64,000 nucleotides of DNA, from contig NC_090944.1 in NCBI RefSeq assembly GCF_040807025.1, positions 5,856,068 to 5,920,067 of the forward strand. The letters run 5' to 3'. Under the pieces are notes generated by a model. The model was not told where the DNA came from and did not search any database. It was given only the letters and a program-made list of their open reading frames with translations. Made by a program: the position numbers and the translations under genes. This document shows positions 46,935 to 60,500 of this stretch, piece after piece. Position 1 is the first letter of the stretch, and each line of letters opens with the position of its first letter. This DNA is from Struthio camelus (Eukaryota; Chordata; Aves; Struthioniformes; Struthionidae).

Positions 46935-49900
46935 AAGCCCAGCCCCCGCAACACAAGCCCAACACCTCAAAAACAAGCCCCTGATCCCCTCAACACTCCC
47001 ACAAGCTCAACACAACAAACACACAGCCCAATCCCCTCTGCACACCCATAACAGGCCCAACACCTCCAATACAAGCCCCAGATCCCCTCCGCACTCGCAC
47101 AACACGCCCAGCACCCCCAACACAATGCCCAGATCCGCTCAGCACCACTATGACAAGTCCAGCACCCCCAACACAAGGCCCTGATCCCCTCGGCACCCCC
47201 ACAACAAAGCCCAGCACCCCAAACACAAAGCCCAGATCCCCTCAGCATCCCCACCACAAGCCCAGCAGTCCAAAAACAACACCCAGCACCCCCAACACAA
47301 TGCCCCGATCCCCTCAGCACCCCCAACACAATGCCCAGATCCCCTCAGCACCCCCACCACAAGGCCCTGATCCCCTCTGCACTCCCAAAACACATCCAGC
47401 ACCTCGAAAACAAGCCGCTGATCCCCTCACTACCCCCAATACAAGGCCCCGTTCTCCTGAGCACCCCCACCACAACGCCCAGATCCCCTCTGCACCCCCA
47501 CCACAAGCCCAGCACCCCCAACACAATGCCCAGATTTCCTCTGCACCACGGAAAAAAAGGCCCAGCACCTCGAAAACATGGCCAGATCCCCTCAGCACCC
47601 CCACTACAAGCCCCGCACCTCCAAAACAATGCCCCGATCACCTCAGCAGCTGCACCACAAGCCCTGCACCCCCAACGCAATGCCCAGATCCCCTCAGCAC
47701 CCCTACCACAAGCCCTGCACCCCCAACACAATGCCCCGATCCCCTCAGCAACCCCAAAACAAGGCCCAGATCCCCTCAGCAAACCCATTACAAGACCAGC
47801 TCCCCCGACACAAGGCCCACATCCCCTCAGCACCCCCAAAACAAGGCCCAGCAACTCCAACACAACGCCCACCTCCCCTCTGCACTTCCACAAAAAGCCC
47901 AGCAGCCTGCATGACAAGCCCAGCACCTCAAAACAAGCCCCATATTCCCTCAGCACCCCCACAAGAAGGTCCGGATCCCCTCAGCACCCCCATGACAAGC
48001 CCAGATCCCCTCTGCACTCCCACAAGCCCAACATAACAAACACACAGCCCAGATCCCCTCTGCACACCCATAACAGGCCCAACACCTCCAATACAAGCCC
48101 CAGATCCCCTCCGCACTGGCACAACACGCCCAGCACCCCTAACACAAGCCCAGATCCCCTCAGCACCCCTACCACAAGCCCTGCACCCCCAACACAATGC
48201 CCAGATCCCCTCTGCACCCCCACAACAAAGCCCAGCACTTCAAAAACAATGCCCAGATCCCCTCAGCACCCCTAAAACAAAGCCCAGCAACTCCAACACA
48301 ACGCCCAGCTCCCCTCTGCACTTCCACAAAAAGCCCAGCAGCCTGCATGACAAGCCCAGCACCTCAAAACAAGCCCCATATTCCCTCAGCACCCCCACAA
48401 GAAGGTCCGGATCCCCTCAGCACCCCCATGACAAGCCCAGATCCCCTCTGCACTCCCACAAGCCCAACACAACAAACACACAGCCCAGATCCCCTCTGCA
48501 CCCCCATAACAGGCCCAACACCTCCAATACAAGCCCCAGATCCCCTCCGCACTGGCACAACACGCCCAGCACCCCTAACACAAGCCCAGATCCCCTCAGC
48601 ACCACTATGACAAGTCCAGCACCTCAAAAACAATGCCCAGATCCCCTCTGCACCCCCACAACAAAGCCCAGCACCCCCAACACAACGCCCAGATCCCCTC
48701 AGCACCCCCACCACAAGCCCAGCACCCCCAACACAACGCCCAGATCCCTTCAGTACCCTCATGACAAGACTAGCACCCCCAACACAACACCCAGCTCCAC
48801 TGAGCAGCCCGAAAACAAGCCTAGCACCCCCAACACAACACCCAGATCCCCCAAAACTAGGCCCAGCACCTCCAACACAATGCCCAGCTCCCCTCTGCAC
48901 CCCCAAAACAAGCCCAGCACCCGCAACACAAGCCCAACACCTCAAAAACAAGCCCCTGATCCCCTCAACACTCCCACAAGCTCAACACAACAAACACACA
49001 GCCCAATCCCCTCTGCACACCCATAACAGGCCCAACACCTCCAATACAAGCCCCAGATCCCCTCCGCACTCGCACAACACGCCCAGCACCCCCAACACAA
49101 TGCCCAGATCCGCTCAGCACCACTATGACAAGTCCAGCACCCCCAACACAAGGCCCTGATCCCCTCGGCACCCCCACAACAAAGCCCAGCACCCCAAACA
49201 CAAAGCCCAGATCCCCTCAGCATCCCCACCACAAGCCCAGCAGTCCAAAAACAACACCCAGCACCCCCAACACAAGGCCCCGATCCCCTCAGCACCCCCA
49301 ACACAATGCCCAGATCCCCTCAGCACCCCCACCACAAGGCCCTGATCCCCTCTGCACTCCCAAAACACATCCAGCACCTCGAAAACAAGCCGCTGATCCC
49401 CTCAGTACCCCCAATACAAGGCCCCGTTCTCCTGAGCACCCCCACCACAACGCCCAGATCCCCTCTGCACCCCCACCACAAGCCCAGCACCCCCAACACA
49501 ATGCCCAGATTTCCTCTGCACCACGGAAAAAAAGGCCCAGCACCTCGAAAACATGGCCAGATCCCCTCAGCACCCCCACTACAAGCCCCGCACCTCCAAA
49601 ACAATGCCCCGGATCACCTCAGCAGCCCCACCACAAGCCCTGCACCCCCAACGCAATGCCCAGATCCCCTCAGCACCCCTACCACAAGCCCTGCACCCCC
49701 AACACAATGCCCCGATCCCCTCAGCAACCCCAAAACAAGGCCCACATCCCCTCAGCAAACCCATTACAAGACCAGCTCCCCCGACACAAGGCCCACATCC
49801 CCTCAGCACCCCCAAAACAAGGCCCAGCAACTCCAACACAACGCCCAGCTCCCCTCTGCACTTCCACAAAAAGCCCAGCAGCCTGCATGACAAGCCCAGC

Positions 49901-52900
49901 ACCTCAAAACAAGCCCCATATTCCCTCAGCACCCCCACAAGAAGGTCCAGATCCCCTCAGCACCCCCATGACAAGCCCAGATCCCCTCTGCACTCCCACA
50001 AGCCCAACACAACAAACACACAGCCCAGATCCCCTCTGCACCCCCATAACAGGCCCAACACCTCCAATACAAGCCCCAGATCCCCTCCGCACTGGCACAA
50101 CACGCCCAGCACCCCTAACACAAGCCCAGATCCCCTCAGCACCACTATGACAAGTCCAGCACCTCAAAAACAATGCCCAGATCCCCTCGGCACCCCCACA
50201 ACAAAGCCCAGCACCCCCAACACAACGCCGAGATACCCTCTGCACCCCCACCACAAGCCCAGCACCCCCAACACAACGCCCAGATCCCTTCAGTACCCTC
50301 ATGACAAGACTAGCACCCCCAACACAACACCCAGCTCCACTGAGCAGCCCGAAAACAAGCCTAGCACCCCCAACACAACACCCAGATCCCCCAAAACTAG
50401 GCCCAGCACCTCCAACACAATGCCCAGCTCCCCTCTGCACCCCCAAAACAAGCCCAGCCCCCGCAACACAAGCCCAACACCTCAAAAACAAGCCCAGATC
50501 CCCTCAACACTCCCACAAGCTCAACACAACAAACACACAGCCCAGATCCCCTCTGCACCCCCATAACAGGCCCAACACCTCCAATACAAGCCCCAGATCC
50601 CCTCAGCACCCCCACCACAAGCCCAGCACCCCCAACACAATGCCCAGATCTCCTCTACACCACGGAAAAAAAGGCCCCGCACCTCGAAAACATGGCCAGA
50701 TCCCCTCAGCACCCCCACTACAAGCCCCGCACCTCCAAAACAATGCCCCGGATCACCTCAGCAGCCCCACCACAACGCCCAGATCCCCTCTGCACCCCCA
50801 ACGCAATGGCCAGATCCCCCCAGCACCCCTACCCCAAGCCCAGCACCCCCAACACAATGCCCCGATCCCCTCAGCACCCCTACCACAAGCCCTGCACCCC
50901 CAACACAATGCCCCAGATCCCCTCAGAACCCCAAAACAAGGCCCACATCCCCTCAGCAAACCCATTACAAGACCAGCTCCCCCGACACAAGGCCCACATC
51001 CCCTCAGCACCCCCAAAACAAGGCCCAGCAACTCCAACACAACGCCCAGCTCCCCTCTGCACTTCCACAAAAAGCCCAGCAGCCTGCATGACAAGCCCAG
51101 CACCTCAAAACAAGCCCCATATTCCCTCAGCACCCCCACAAGAAGGTCCGGATCCCCTCAGCACCCCCATGACAAGCCCAGATCCCCTCTGCACTCCCAC
51201 AAGCCCAACACAACAAACACACAGCCCAGATCCCCTCTGCACACCCATAACAGGCCCAACACCTCCAATACAAGCCCCAGATCCCCTCCACACTCGCACA
51301 ACACGCCCAGCACCCCTAACACAAGCCCAGATCCCCTCAGCACCACTATGACAAGTCCAGCACCTCAAAAACAATGCCCAGATCCCCTCTGCACCCCCAC
51401 AACAAAGCCCAGCACCCCCAACACAACGCCCAGATCCCCTCAGCACCCCCACCACAAGCCCAGCACCCCCAACACAACGCCCAGATCCCTTCAGTACCCT
51501 CATGACAAGACTAGCACCCCCAACACAACACCCAGCTCCACTGAGCAGCCCGAAAACAAGCCTAGCACCCCCAACACAACACCCAGATCCCCCAAAACTA
51601 GGCCCAGCACCTCCAACACAATGCCCAGCTCCCCTCTGCACCCCCCAAAAAAGCCCAGCCCCCGCAACACAAGCCCAACACCTCAAAAACAAGCCCCTGA
51701 TCCCCTCAACACTCCCACAAGCTCAACACAACAAACACACAGCCCAATCCCCTCTGCACACCCATAACAGGCCCAACACCTCCAATACAAGCCCCAGATC
51801 CCCTCCGCACTCGCACAACACGCCCAGCACCCCCAACACAATGCCCAGATCCGCTCAGCACCACTATGACAAGTCCAGCACCCCCAACACAAGGCCCTGA
51901 TCCCCTCTGCACCCCCACAACAAAGCCCAGCACCCCAAACACAAAGCCCAGATCCCCTCAGCATCCCCGCCACAAGCCCAGCTCCCCCAAAACAACACCC
52001 AGCACCCCCAATACAATGCCCCGATCCCCTCAGCACCCCCAACACAATGCCCAGATCCCCTCAGCACCCCCACCACAAGGCCCTGATCCCCTCTGCACTC
52101 CCAAAACACATCCAGCACCTCGAAAACAAGCCGCTGATCCCCTCAGTACCCCCAATACAAGGCCCCGTTCTCCTGAGCACCCCCACCACAACGCCCAGAT
52201 CCCCTCTGCACCCCCACCACAAGCCCAGCACCCCCAACACAATGCCCAGATTTCCTCTGCACCACGGAAAAAAAGGCCCAGCACCTCGAAAACATGGCCA
52301 GATCCCCTCAGCACCCCCACTACAAGCCCCGCACCTCCAAAACAATGCCCCGATCACCTCAGCAGCCCCACCACAAGCCCTGCACCCCCAACGCAATGCC
52401 CAGATCCCCTCAGCACCCCTACCACAAGCCCTGCACCCCCAACACAATGCCCCGATCCCCTCAGCAACCCCAAAACAAGGCCCACATCCCCTCAGCAAAC
52501 CCATTACAAGACCAGCTCCCCCGACACAAGGCCCACATCCCCTCAGCACCCCCAAAACAAGGCCCAGCAACTCCAACACAACGCCCAGCTCCCCTCTGCA
52601 CTTCCACAAAAAGCCCAGCAGCCTGCATGACAAGCCCAGCACCTCAAAACAAGCCCCATATTCCCTCAGCACCCCCACAAGAAGGTCCAGATCCCCTCAG
52701 CACCCCCATGACAAGCCCAGATCCCCTCTGCACTCCCACAAGCCCAACACAACAAACACACAGCCCAGATCCCCTCTGCACACCCATAACAGGCCCAACA
52801 CCTCCAATACAAGCCCCAGATCCCCTCCGCACTCGCACAACACGCCCAGCACCCCTAACACAAGCCCAGATCCCCTCAGCACCACTATGACAAGTCCAGC

Positions 52901-55900
52901 ACCTCAAAAACAATGCCCAGATCCCCTCAGCACCCCCACCACAAGCCCAGCACCCCCAACACAACGCCCAGATCCCTTCAGTACCCTCATGACAAGACCA
53001 GCACCCCCAACACAACACCCAGCTCCACTGAGCAGCCCGAAAACAAGCCTAGCACCCCCAACACAACACCCAGATCCCCCAAAACTAGGCCCAGCACCTC
53101 CAACACAATGCCCAGCTCCCCTCTGCACCCCCAAAACAAGCCCAGCCCCCGCAACACAAGCCCAACACCTCAAAAACAAGCCCAGATCCCCTCAACACTC
53201 CCACAAGCTCAACACAACAAACACACAGCCCAGATCCCCTCTGCACCCCCATAACAGGCCCAACACCTCCAATACAAGCCCCAGATCCCCTCAGCACCCC
53301 CACCACAAGCCCAGCACCCCCAACACAATGCCCAGATCTCCTCTACACCACGGAAAAAAAGGCCCTGCACCTCGAAAACATGGCCAGATCCCCTCAGCAC
53401 CCCCACTACAAGCCCCACACCTCCAAAACAATGCCCCGGATCACCTCAGCAGCCCCACCACAACGCCCAGATCCCCTCTGCACCCCCAACGCAATGGCCA
53501 GATCCCCCCAGCACCCCTACCCCAAGCCCAGCACCCCCAACACAATGCCCCGATCCCCTCAGCACCCCTACCACAAGCCCTGCACCCCCAACACAATGCC
53601 CCAGATCCCCTCAGAACCCCAAAACAAGGCCCACATCCCCTCAGCAAACCCATTACAAGACCAGCTCCCCCGACACAAGGCCCACATCCCCTCAGCACCC
53701 CCAAAACAAGGCCCAGCAACTCCAACACAACGCCCACCTCCCCTCTGCACTTCCACAAAAAGCCCAGCAGCCTGCATGACAAGCCCAGCACCTCAAAACA
53801 AGCCCCATATTCCCTCAGCACCCCCACAAGAAGGTCCAGATCCCCTCAGCACCCCCATGACAAGCCCAGATCCCCTCTGCACTCCCACAAGCCCAACATA
53901 ACAAACACACAGCCCAGATCCCCTCTGCACACCCATAACAGGCCCAACACCTCCAGTACAAGCCCCAGATCCCCTCCGCACTGGCACAACACGCCCAGCA
54001 CCCCTAACACAAGCCCAGATCCCCTCAGCACCACTATGACAAGTCCAGCACCTCAAAAACAATGCCCAGATCCCCTCGGCACCCCCACAACAAAGCCCAG
54101 CACTTCAAAAACAATGCCCAGATCCCCTCAGCACCCCTAAAACAAAGCCCAGCAACTCCAACACAACGCCCAGCTCCCCTCTGCACTTCCACAAAAAGCC
54201 CAGCAGCCTGCATGACAAGCCCAGCACCTCAAAACAAGCCCCATATTCCCTCAGCACCCCCACAAGAAGGTCCGGATCCCCTCAGCACCCCCATGACAAG
54301 CCCAGATCCCCTCTGCACTCCCACAAGCCCAACACAACAAACACACAGCCCAGATCCCCTCTGCACACCCATAACAGGCCCAACACCTCCAATACAAGCC
54401 CCAGATCCCCTCCACACTCGCACAACACGCCCAGCACCCCTAACACAAGCCCAGATCCCCTCAGCACCACTATGACAAGTCCAGCACCTCAAAAACAATG
54501 CCCAGATCCCCTCTGCACCCCCACAACAAAGCCCAGCACCCCCAACACAACGCCCAGATCCCCTCAGCACCCCCACCACAAGCCCAGCACCCCCAACACA
54601 ACGCCCAGATCCCTTCAGTACCCTCATGACAAGACTAGCACCCCCAACACAACACCCAGCTCCACTGAGCAGCCCGAAAACAAGCCTAGCACCCCCAACA
54701 CAACACCCAGATCCCCCAAAACTAGGCCCAGCACCTCCAACACAATGCCCAGCTCCCCTCTGCACCCCCCAAAAAAGCCCAGCCCCCGCAACACAAGCCC
54801 AACACCTCAAAAACAAGCCCCTGATCCCCTCAACACTCCCACAAGCTCAACACAACAAACACACAGCCCAATCCCCTCTGCACACCCATAACAGGCCCAA
54901 CACCTCCAATACAAGCCCCAGATCCCCTCCGCACTCGCACAACACGCCCAGCACCCCCAACACAATGCCCAGATCCGCTCAGCACCACTATGACAAGTCC
55001 AGCACCCCCAACACAAGGCCCTGATCCCCTCGGCACCCCCACAACAAAGCCCAGCACCCCAAACACAAAGCCCAGATCCCCTCAGCATCCCCACCACAAG
55101 CCCAGCAGTCCAAAAACAACACCCAGCACCCCCAACACAATGCCCCGATCCCCTCAGCACCCCCAACACAATGCCCAGATCCCCTCAGCACCCCCACCAC
55201 AAGGCCCTGATCCCCTCTGCACTCCCAAAACACATCCAGCACCTCGAAAACAAGCCGCTGATCCCCTCACTACCCCCAATACAAGGCCCCGTTCTCCTGA
55301 GCACCCCCACCACAACGCCCAGATCCCCTCTGCACCCCCACCACAAGCCCAGCACCCCCAACACAATGCCCAGATTTCCTCTGCACCACGGAAAAAAAGG
55401 CCCAGCACCTCGAAAACATGGCCAGATCCCCTCAGCACCCCCACTACAAGCCCCGCACCTCCAAAACAATGCCCCGATCACCTCAGAAGCCCCACCACAA
55501 GCCCTGCACCCCCAACGCAATGCCCAGATCCCCTCAGCACCCCTACCACAAGCCCTGCACCCCCAACACAATGCCCCGATCCCCTCAGCAACCCGAAAAC
55601 AAGGCCGACATCCCCTCAGCAAACCCATTACAAGACCAGCTCCCCCGACACAAGGCCCACATCCCCTCAGCACCCCCAAAACAAGGCCCAGCAACTCCAA
55701 CACAATGCCCAGCTCCCCTCTGCACTTCCACAAAAAGCCCAGCAGCCTGCATGACAAGCCCAGCACCTCAAAACAAGCCCCATATTCCCTCAGCACCCCC
55801 ACAAGAAGGTCCAGATCCCCTCAGCACCCCCATGACAAGCCCAGATCCCCTCTGCACTCCCACAAGCCCAACATAACAAACACACAGCCCAGATCCCCTC

Positions 55901-56749
55901 TGCACACCCATAACAGGCCCAACACCTCCAGTACAAGCCCCAGATCCCCTCCGCACTGGCACAACACGCCCAGCACCCCTAACACAAGCCCAGATCCCCT
56001 CAGCACCACTATGACAAGTCCAGCACCTCAAAAACAATGCCCAGATCCCCTCGGCACCCCCACAACAAAGCCCAGCACTTCAAAAACAATGCCCAGATCC
56101 CCTCAGCACCCCTAAAACAAAGCCCAGCAACTCCAACACAACGCCCAGCTCCCCTCTGCACTTCCACAAAAAGCCCAGCAGCCTGCATGACAAGCCCAGC
56201 ACCTCAAAACAAGCCCCATATTCCCTCAGCACCCCCACAAGAAGGTCCGGATCCCCTCAGCACCCCCATGACAAGCCCAGATCCCCTCTGCACTCCCACA
56301 AGCCCAACACAACAAACACACAGCCCAGATCCCCTCTGCACACCCATAACAGGCCCAACACCTCCAATACAAGCCCCAGATCCCCTCCACACTCGCACAA
56401 CACGCCCAGCACCCCTAACACAAGCCCAGATCCCCTCAGCACCACTATGACAAGTCCAGCACCTCAAAAACAATGCCCAGATCCCCTCTGCACCCCCACA
56501 ACAAAGCCCAGCACCCCCAACACAACGCCCAGATCCCCTCAGCACCCCCACCACAAGCCCAGCACCCCCAACACAACGCCCAGATCCCTTCAGTACCCTC
56601 ATGACAAGACTAGCACCCCCAACACAACACCCAGCTCCACTGAGCAGCCCGAAAACAAGCCTAGCACCCCCAACACAACACCCAGATCCCCCAAAACTAG
56701 GCCCAGCACCTCCAACACAATGCCCAGCTCCCCTCTGCACCCCCCAAAA
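46935..56749 (-). repeat. 9,815-bp super-repeat, copy 2
   Basis: This repeats copy 1 with the same order of sub-units (landmarks 47314, 49289, 52030, 55154, 57129). In the stretches compared by eye only isolated single-base differences appear, for example ctcagtaccc against ctcactaccc near 37612/47427, and an aatgccccg to aaggccccg change near 49275. Confidence 0.88.
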
Positions 56750-57565
56750 AAGCCCAGCCCCCGCAACACAAGCCCAACACCTCAAAAACAAGCCCCTGAT
56801 CCCCTCAACACTCCCACAAGCTCAACACAACAAACACACAGCCCAATCCCCTCTGCACACCCATAACAGGCCCAACACCTCCAATACAAGCCCCAGATCC
56901 CCTCCGCACTCGCACAACACGCCCAGCACCCCCAACACAATGCCCAGATCCGCTCAGCACCACTATGACAAGTCCAGCACCCCCAACACAAGGCCCTGAT
57001 CCCCTCGGCACCCCCACAACAAAGCCCAGCACCCCAAACACAAAGCCCAGATCCCCTCAGCATCCCCACCACAAGCCCAGCAGTCCAAAAACAACACCCA
57101 GCACCCCCAACACAATGCCCCGATCCCCTCAGCACCCCCAACACAATGCCCAGATCCCCTCAGCACCCCCACCACAAGGCCCTGATCCCCTCTGCACTCC
57201 CAAAACACATCCAGCACCTCGAAAACAAGCCGCTGATCCCCTCACTACCCCCAATACAAGGCCCCGTTCTCCTGAGCACCCCCACCACAACGCCCAGATC
57301 CCCTCTGCACCCCCACCACAAGCCCAGCACCCCCAACACAATGCCCAGATTTCCTCTGCACCACGGAAAAAAAGGCCCAGCACCTCGAAAACATGGCCAG
57401 ATCCCCTCAGCACCCCCACTACAAGCCCCGCACCTCCAAAACAATGCCCCGATCACCTCAGCAGCTGCACCACAAGCCCTGCACCCCCAACGCAATGCCC
57501 AGATCCCCTCAGCACCCCTACCACAAGCCCTGCACCCCCAACACAATGCCCCGATCCCCTCAGCA
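56750..57565 (-). repeat. 9,815-bp super-repeat, partial copy 3
   Basis: About 0.8 kb continues the 9,815-bp phase, including the distinctive cagcagctgcacc variant also at about 37830 and 47645. Beyond about 57565 the sub-unit order differs: the next landmark spacing is 3176 (57129 to 60305), then 1975 (60305 to 62280). Confidence 0.75.
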
Positions 57566-60500
57566 ACCCCAAAACAAGGCCCACATCCCCTCAGCAAACC
57601 CATTACAAGACCAGCTCCCCCGACACAAGGCCCACATCCCCTCAGCACCCCCAAAACAAGGCCCAGCAACTCCAACACAATGCCCAGCTCCCCTCTGCAC
57701 TTCCACAAAAAGCCCAGCAGCCTGCATGACAAGCCCAGCACCTCAAAACAAGCCCCATATTCCCTCAGCACCCCCACAAGAAGGTCCGGATCCCCTCAGC
57801 ACCCCCATGACAAGCCCAGATCCCCTCTGCACTCCCACAAGCCCAACACAACAAACACACAGCCCAGATCCCCTCTGCACCCCCATAACAGGCCCAACAC
57901 CTCCAATACAAGCCCCAGATCCCCTCCGCACTCGCACAACACGCCCAGCACCCCTAACACAAGCCCAGATCCCCTCAGCACCACTATGACAAGTCCAGCA
58001 CCTCAAAAACAATGCCCAGATCCCCTCTGCACCCCCACAACAAAGCCCAACACAACAAACACACAGCCCAGATGCCCTCAGCACCCCCACCACAAGCCCA
58101 GCACCCCCAACACAACGCCCAGATCCCGTTCAGTACCCTCATGACAAGACCAGCACCCCCAACACAACACCCAGCTCCACTGAGCAGCCCGAAAACAAGC
58201 CTAGCACCCCCAACACAACACCCAGATCCCCCAAAACTAGGCCCAGCACCTCCAACACAATGCCCAGCTCCCCTCTGCACCCCCAAAACAAGCCCAGCCC
58301 CCGCAACACAAGCCCAACACCTCAAAAACAAGCCCAGATCCCCTCAACACTCCCACAAGCTCAACACAACAAACACACAGCCCAGATCCCCTCTGCACCC
58401 CCATAACAGGCCCAACACCTCCAATACAAGCCCCAGATCCCCTCAGCACCCCCACCACAAGCCCAGCACCCCCAACACAATGCCCAGATCTCCTCTACAC
58501 CACGGAAAAAAAGGCCCCGCACCTCGAAAACATGGCCAGATCCCCTCAGCACCCCCACTACAAGCCCCGCACCTCCAAAACAATGCCCCGGATCACCTCA
58601 GCAGCCCCACCACAACGCCCAGATCCCCTCTGCACCCCCAACGCAATGGCCAGATCCCCCCAGCACCCCTACCCCAAGCCCAGCACCCCCAACACAATGC
58701 CCCGATCCCCTCAGCACCCCTACCACAAGCCCTGCACCCCCAACACAATGCCCCAGTCCCCTCAGAACCCCAAAACAAGGCCCACATCCCCTCAGCAAAC
58801 CCATTACAAGACTAGCTCCCCCGACACAAGGCCCACATCCCCTCAGCACCCCCAAAACAAGGCCCAGCAACTCCAACACAACGCCCACCTCCCCTCTGCA
58901 CTTCCACAAAAAGCCCAGCAGCCTGCATGACAAGCCCAGCACCTCAAAACAAGCCCCATATTCCCTCAGCACCCCCACAAGAAGGTCCAGATCCCCTCAG
59001 CACCCCCATGACAAGCCCAGATCCCCTCTGCACTCCCACAAGCCCAACATAACAAACACACAGCCCAGATCCCCTCTGCACACCCATAACAGGCCCAACA
59101 CCTCCAGTACAAGCCCCAGATCCCCTCCGCACTGGCACAACACGCCCAGCACCCCTAACACAAGCCCAGATCCCCTCAGCACCACTATGACAAGTCCAGC
59201 ACCTCAAAAACAATGCCCAGATCCCCTCGGCACCCCCACAACAAAGCCCAGCACTTCAAAAACAATGCCCAGATCCCCTCAGCACCCCTAAAACAAAGCC
59301 CAGCAACTCCAACACAACGCCCAGCTCCCCTCTGCACTTCCACAAAAAGCCCAGCAGCCTGCATGACAAGCCCAGCACCTCAAAACAAGCCCCATATTCC
59401 CTCAGCACCCCCACAAGAAGGTCCGGATCCCCTCAGCACCCCCATGACAAGCCCAGATCCCCTCTGCACTCCCACAAGCCCAACACAACAAACACACAGC
59501 CCAGATCCCCTCTGCACACCCATAACAGGCCCAACACCTCCAGTACAAGCCCCAGATCCCCTCCGCACTGGCACAACACGCCCAGCACCCCTAACACAAG
59601 CCCAGATCCCCTCAGCACCACTATGACAAGTCCAGCACCTCAAAAACAATGCCCAGATCCCCTCGGCACCCCCACAACAAAGCCCAGCACCCCCAACACA
59701 ACGCCGAGATACCCTCTGCACCCCCACCACAAGCCCAGCACCCCCAACACAACGCCCAGATCCCTTCAGTACCCTCATGACAAGACTAGCACCCCCAACA
59801 CAACACCCAGCTCCACTGAGCAGCCCGAAAACAAGCCTAGCACCCCCAACACAACACCCAGATCCCCCAAAACTAGGCCCAGCACCTCCAACACAATGCC
59901 CAGCTCCCCTCTGCACCCCCCAAAAAAGCCCAGCCCCCGCAACACAAGCCCAACACCTCAAAAACAAGCCCCTGATCCCCTCAACACTCCCACAAGCTCA
60001 ACACAACAAACACACAGCCCAATCCCCTCTGCACACCCATAACAGGCCCAACACCTCCAATACAAGCCCCAGATCCCCTCCGCACTCGCACAACACGCCC
60101 AGCACCCCCAACACAATGCCCAGATCCGCTCAGCACCACTATGACAAGTCCAGCACCCCCAACACAAGGCCCTGATCCCCTCTGCACCCCCACAACAAAG
60201 CCCAGCACCCCAAACACAAAGCCCAGATCCCCTCAGCATCCCCGCCACAAGCCCAGCTCCCCCAAAACAACACCCAGCACCCCCAATACAATGCCCCGAT
60301 CCCCTCAGCACCCCCAACACAATGCCCAGATCCCCTCAGCACCCCCACCACAAGGCCCTGATCCCCTCTGCACTCCCAAAACACATCCAGCACCTCGAAA
60401 ACAAGCCGCTGATCCCCTCAGTACCCCCAATACAAGGCCCCGTTCTCCTGAGCACCCCCACCACAACGCCCAGATCCCCTCTGCACCCCCACCACAAGCC

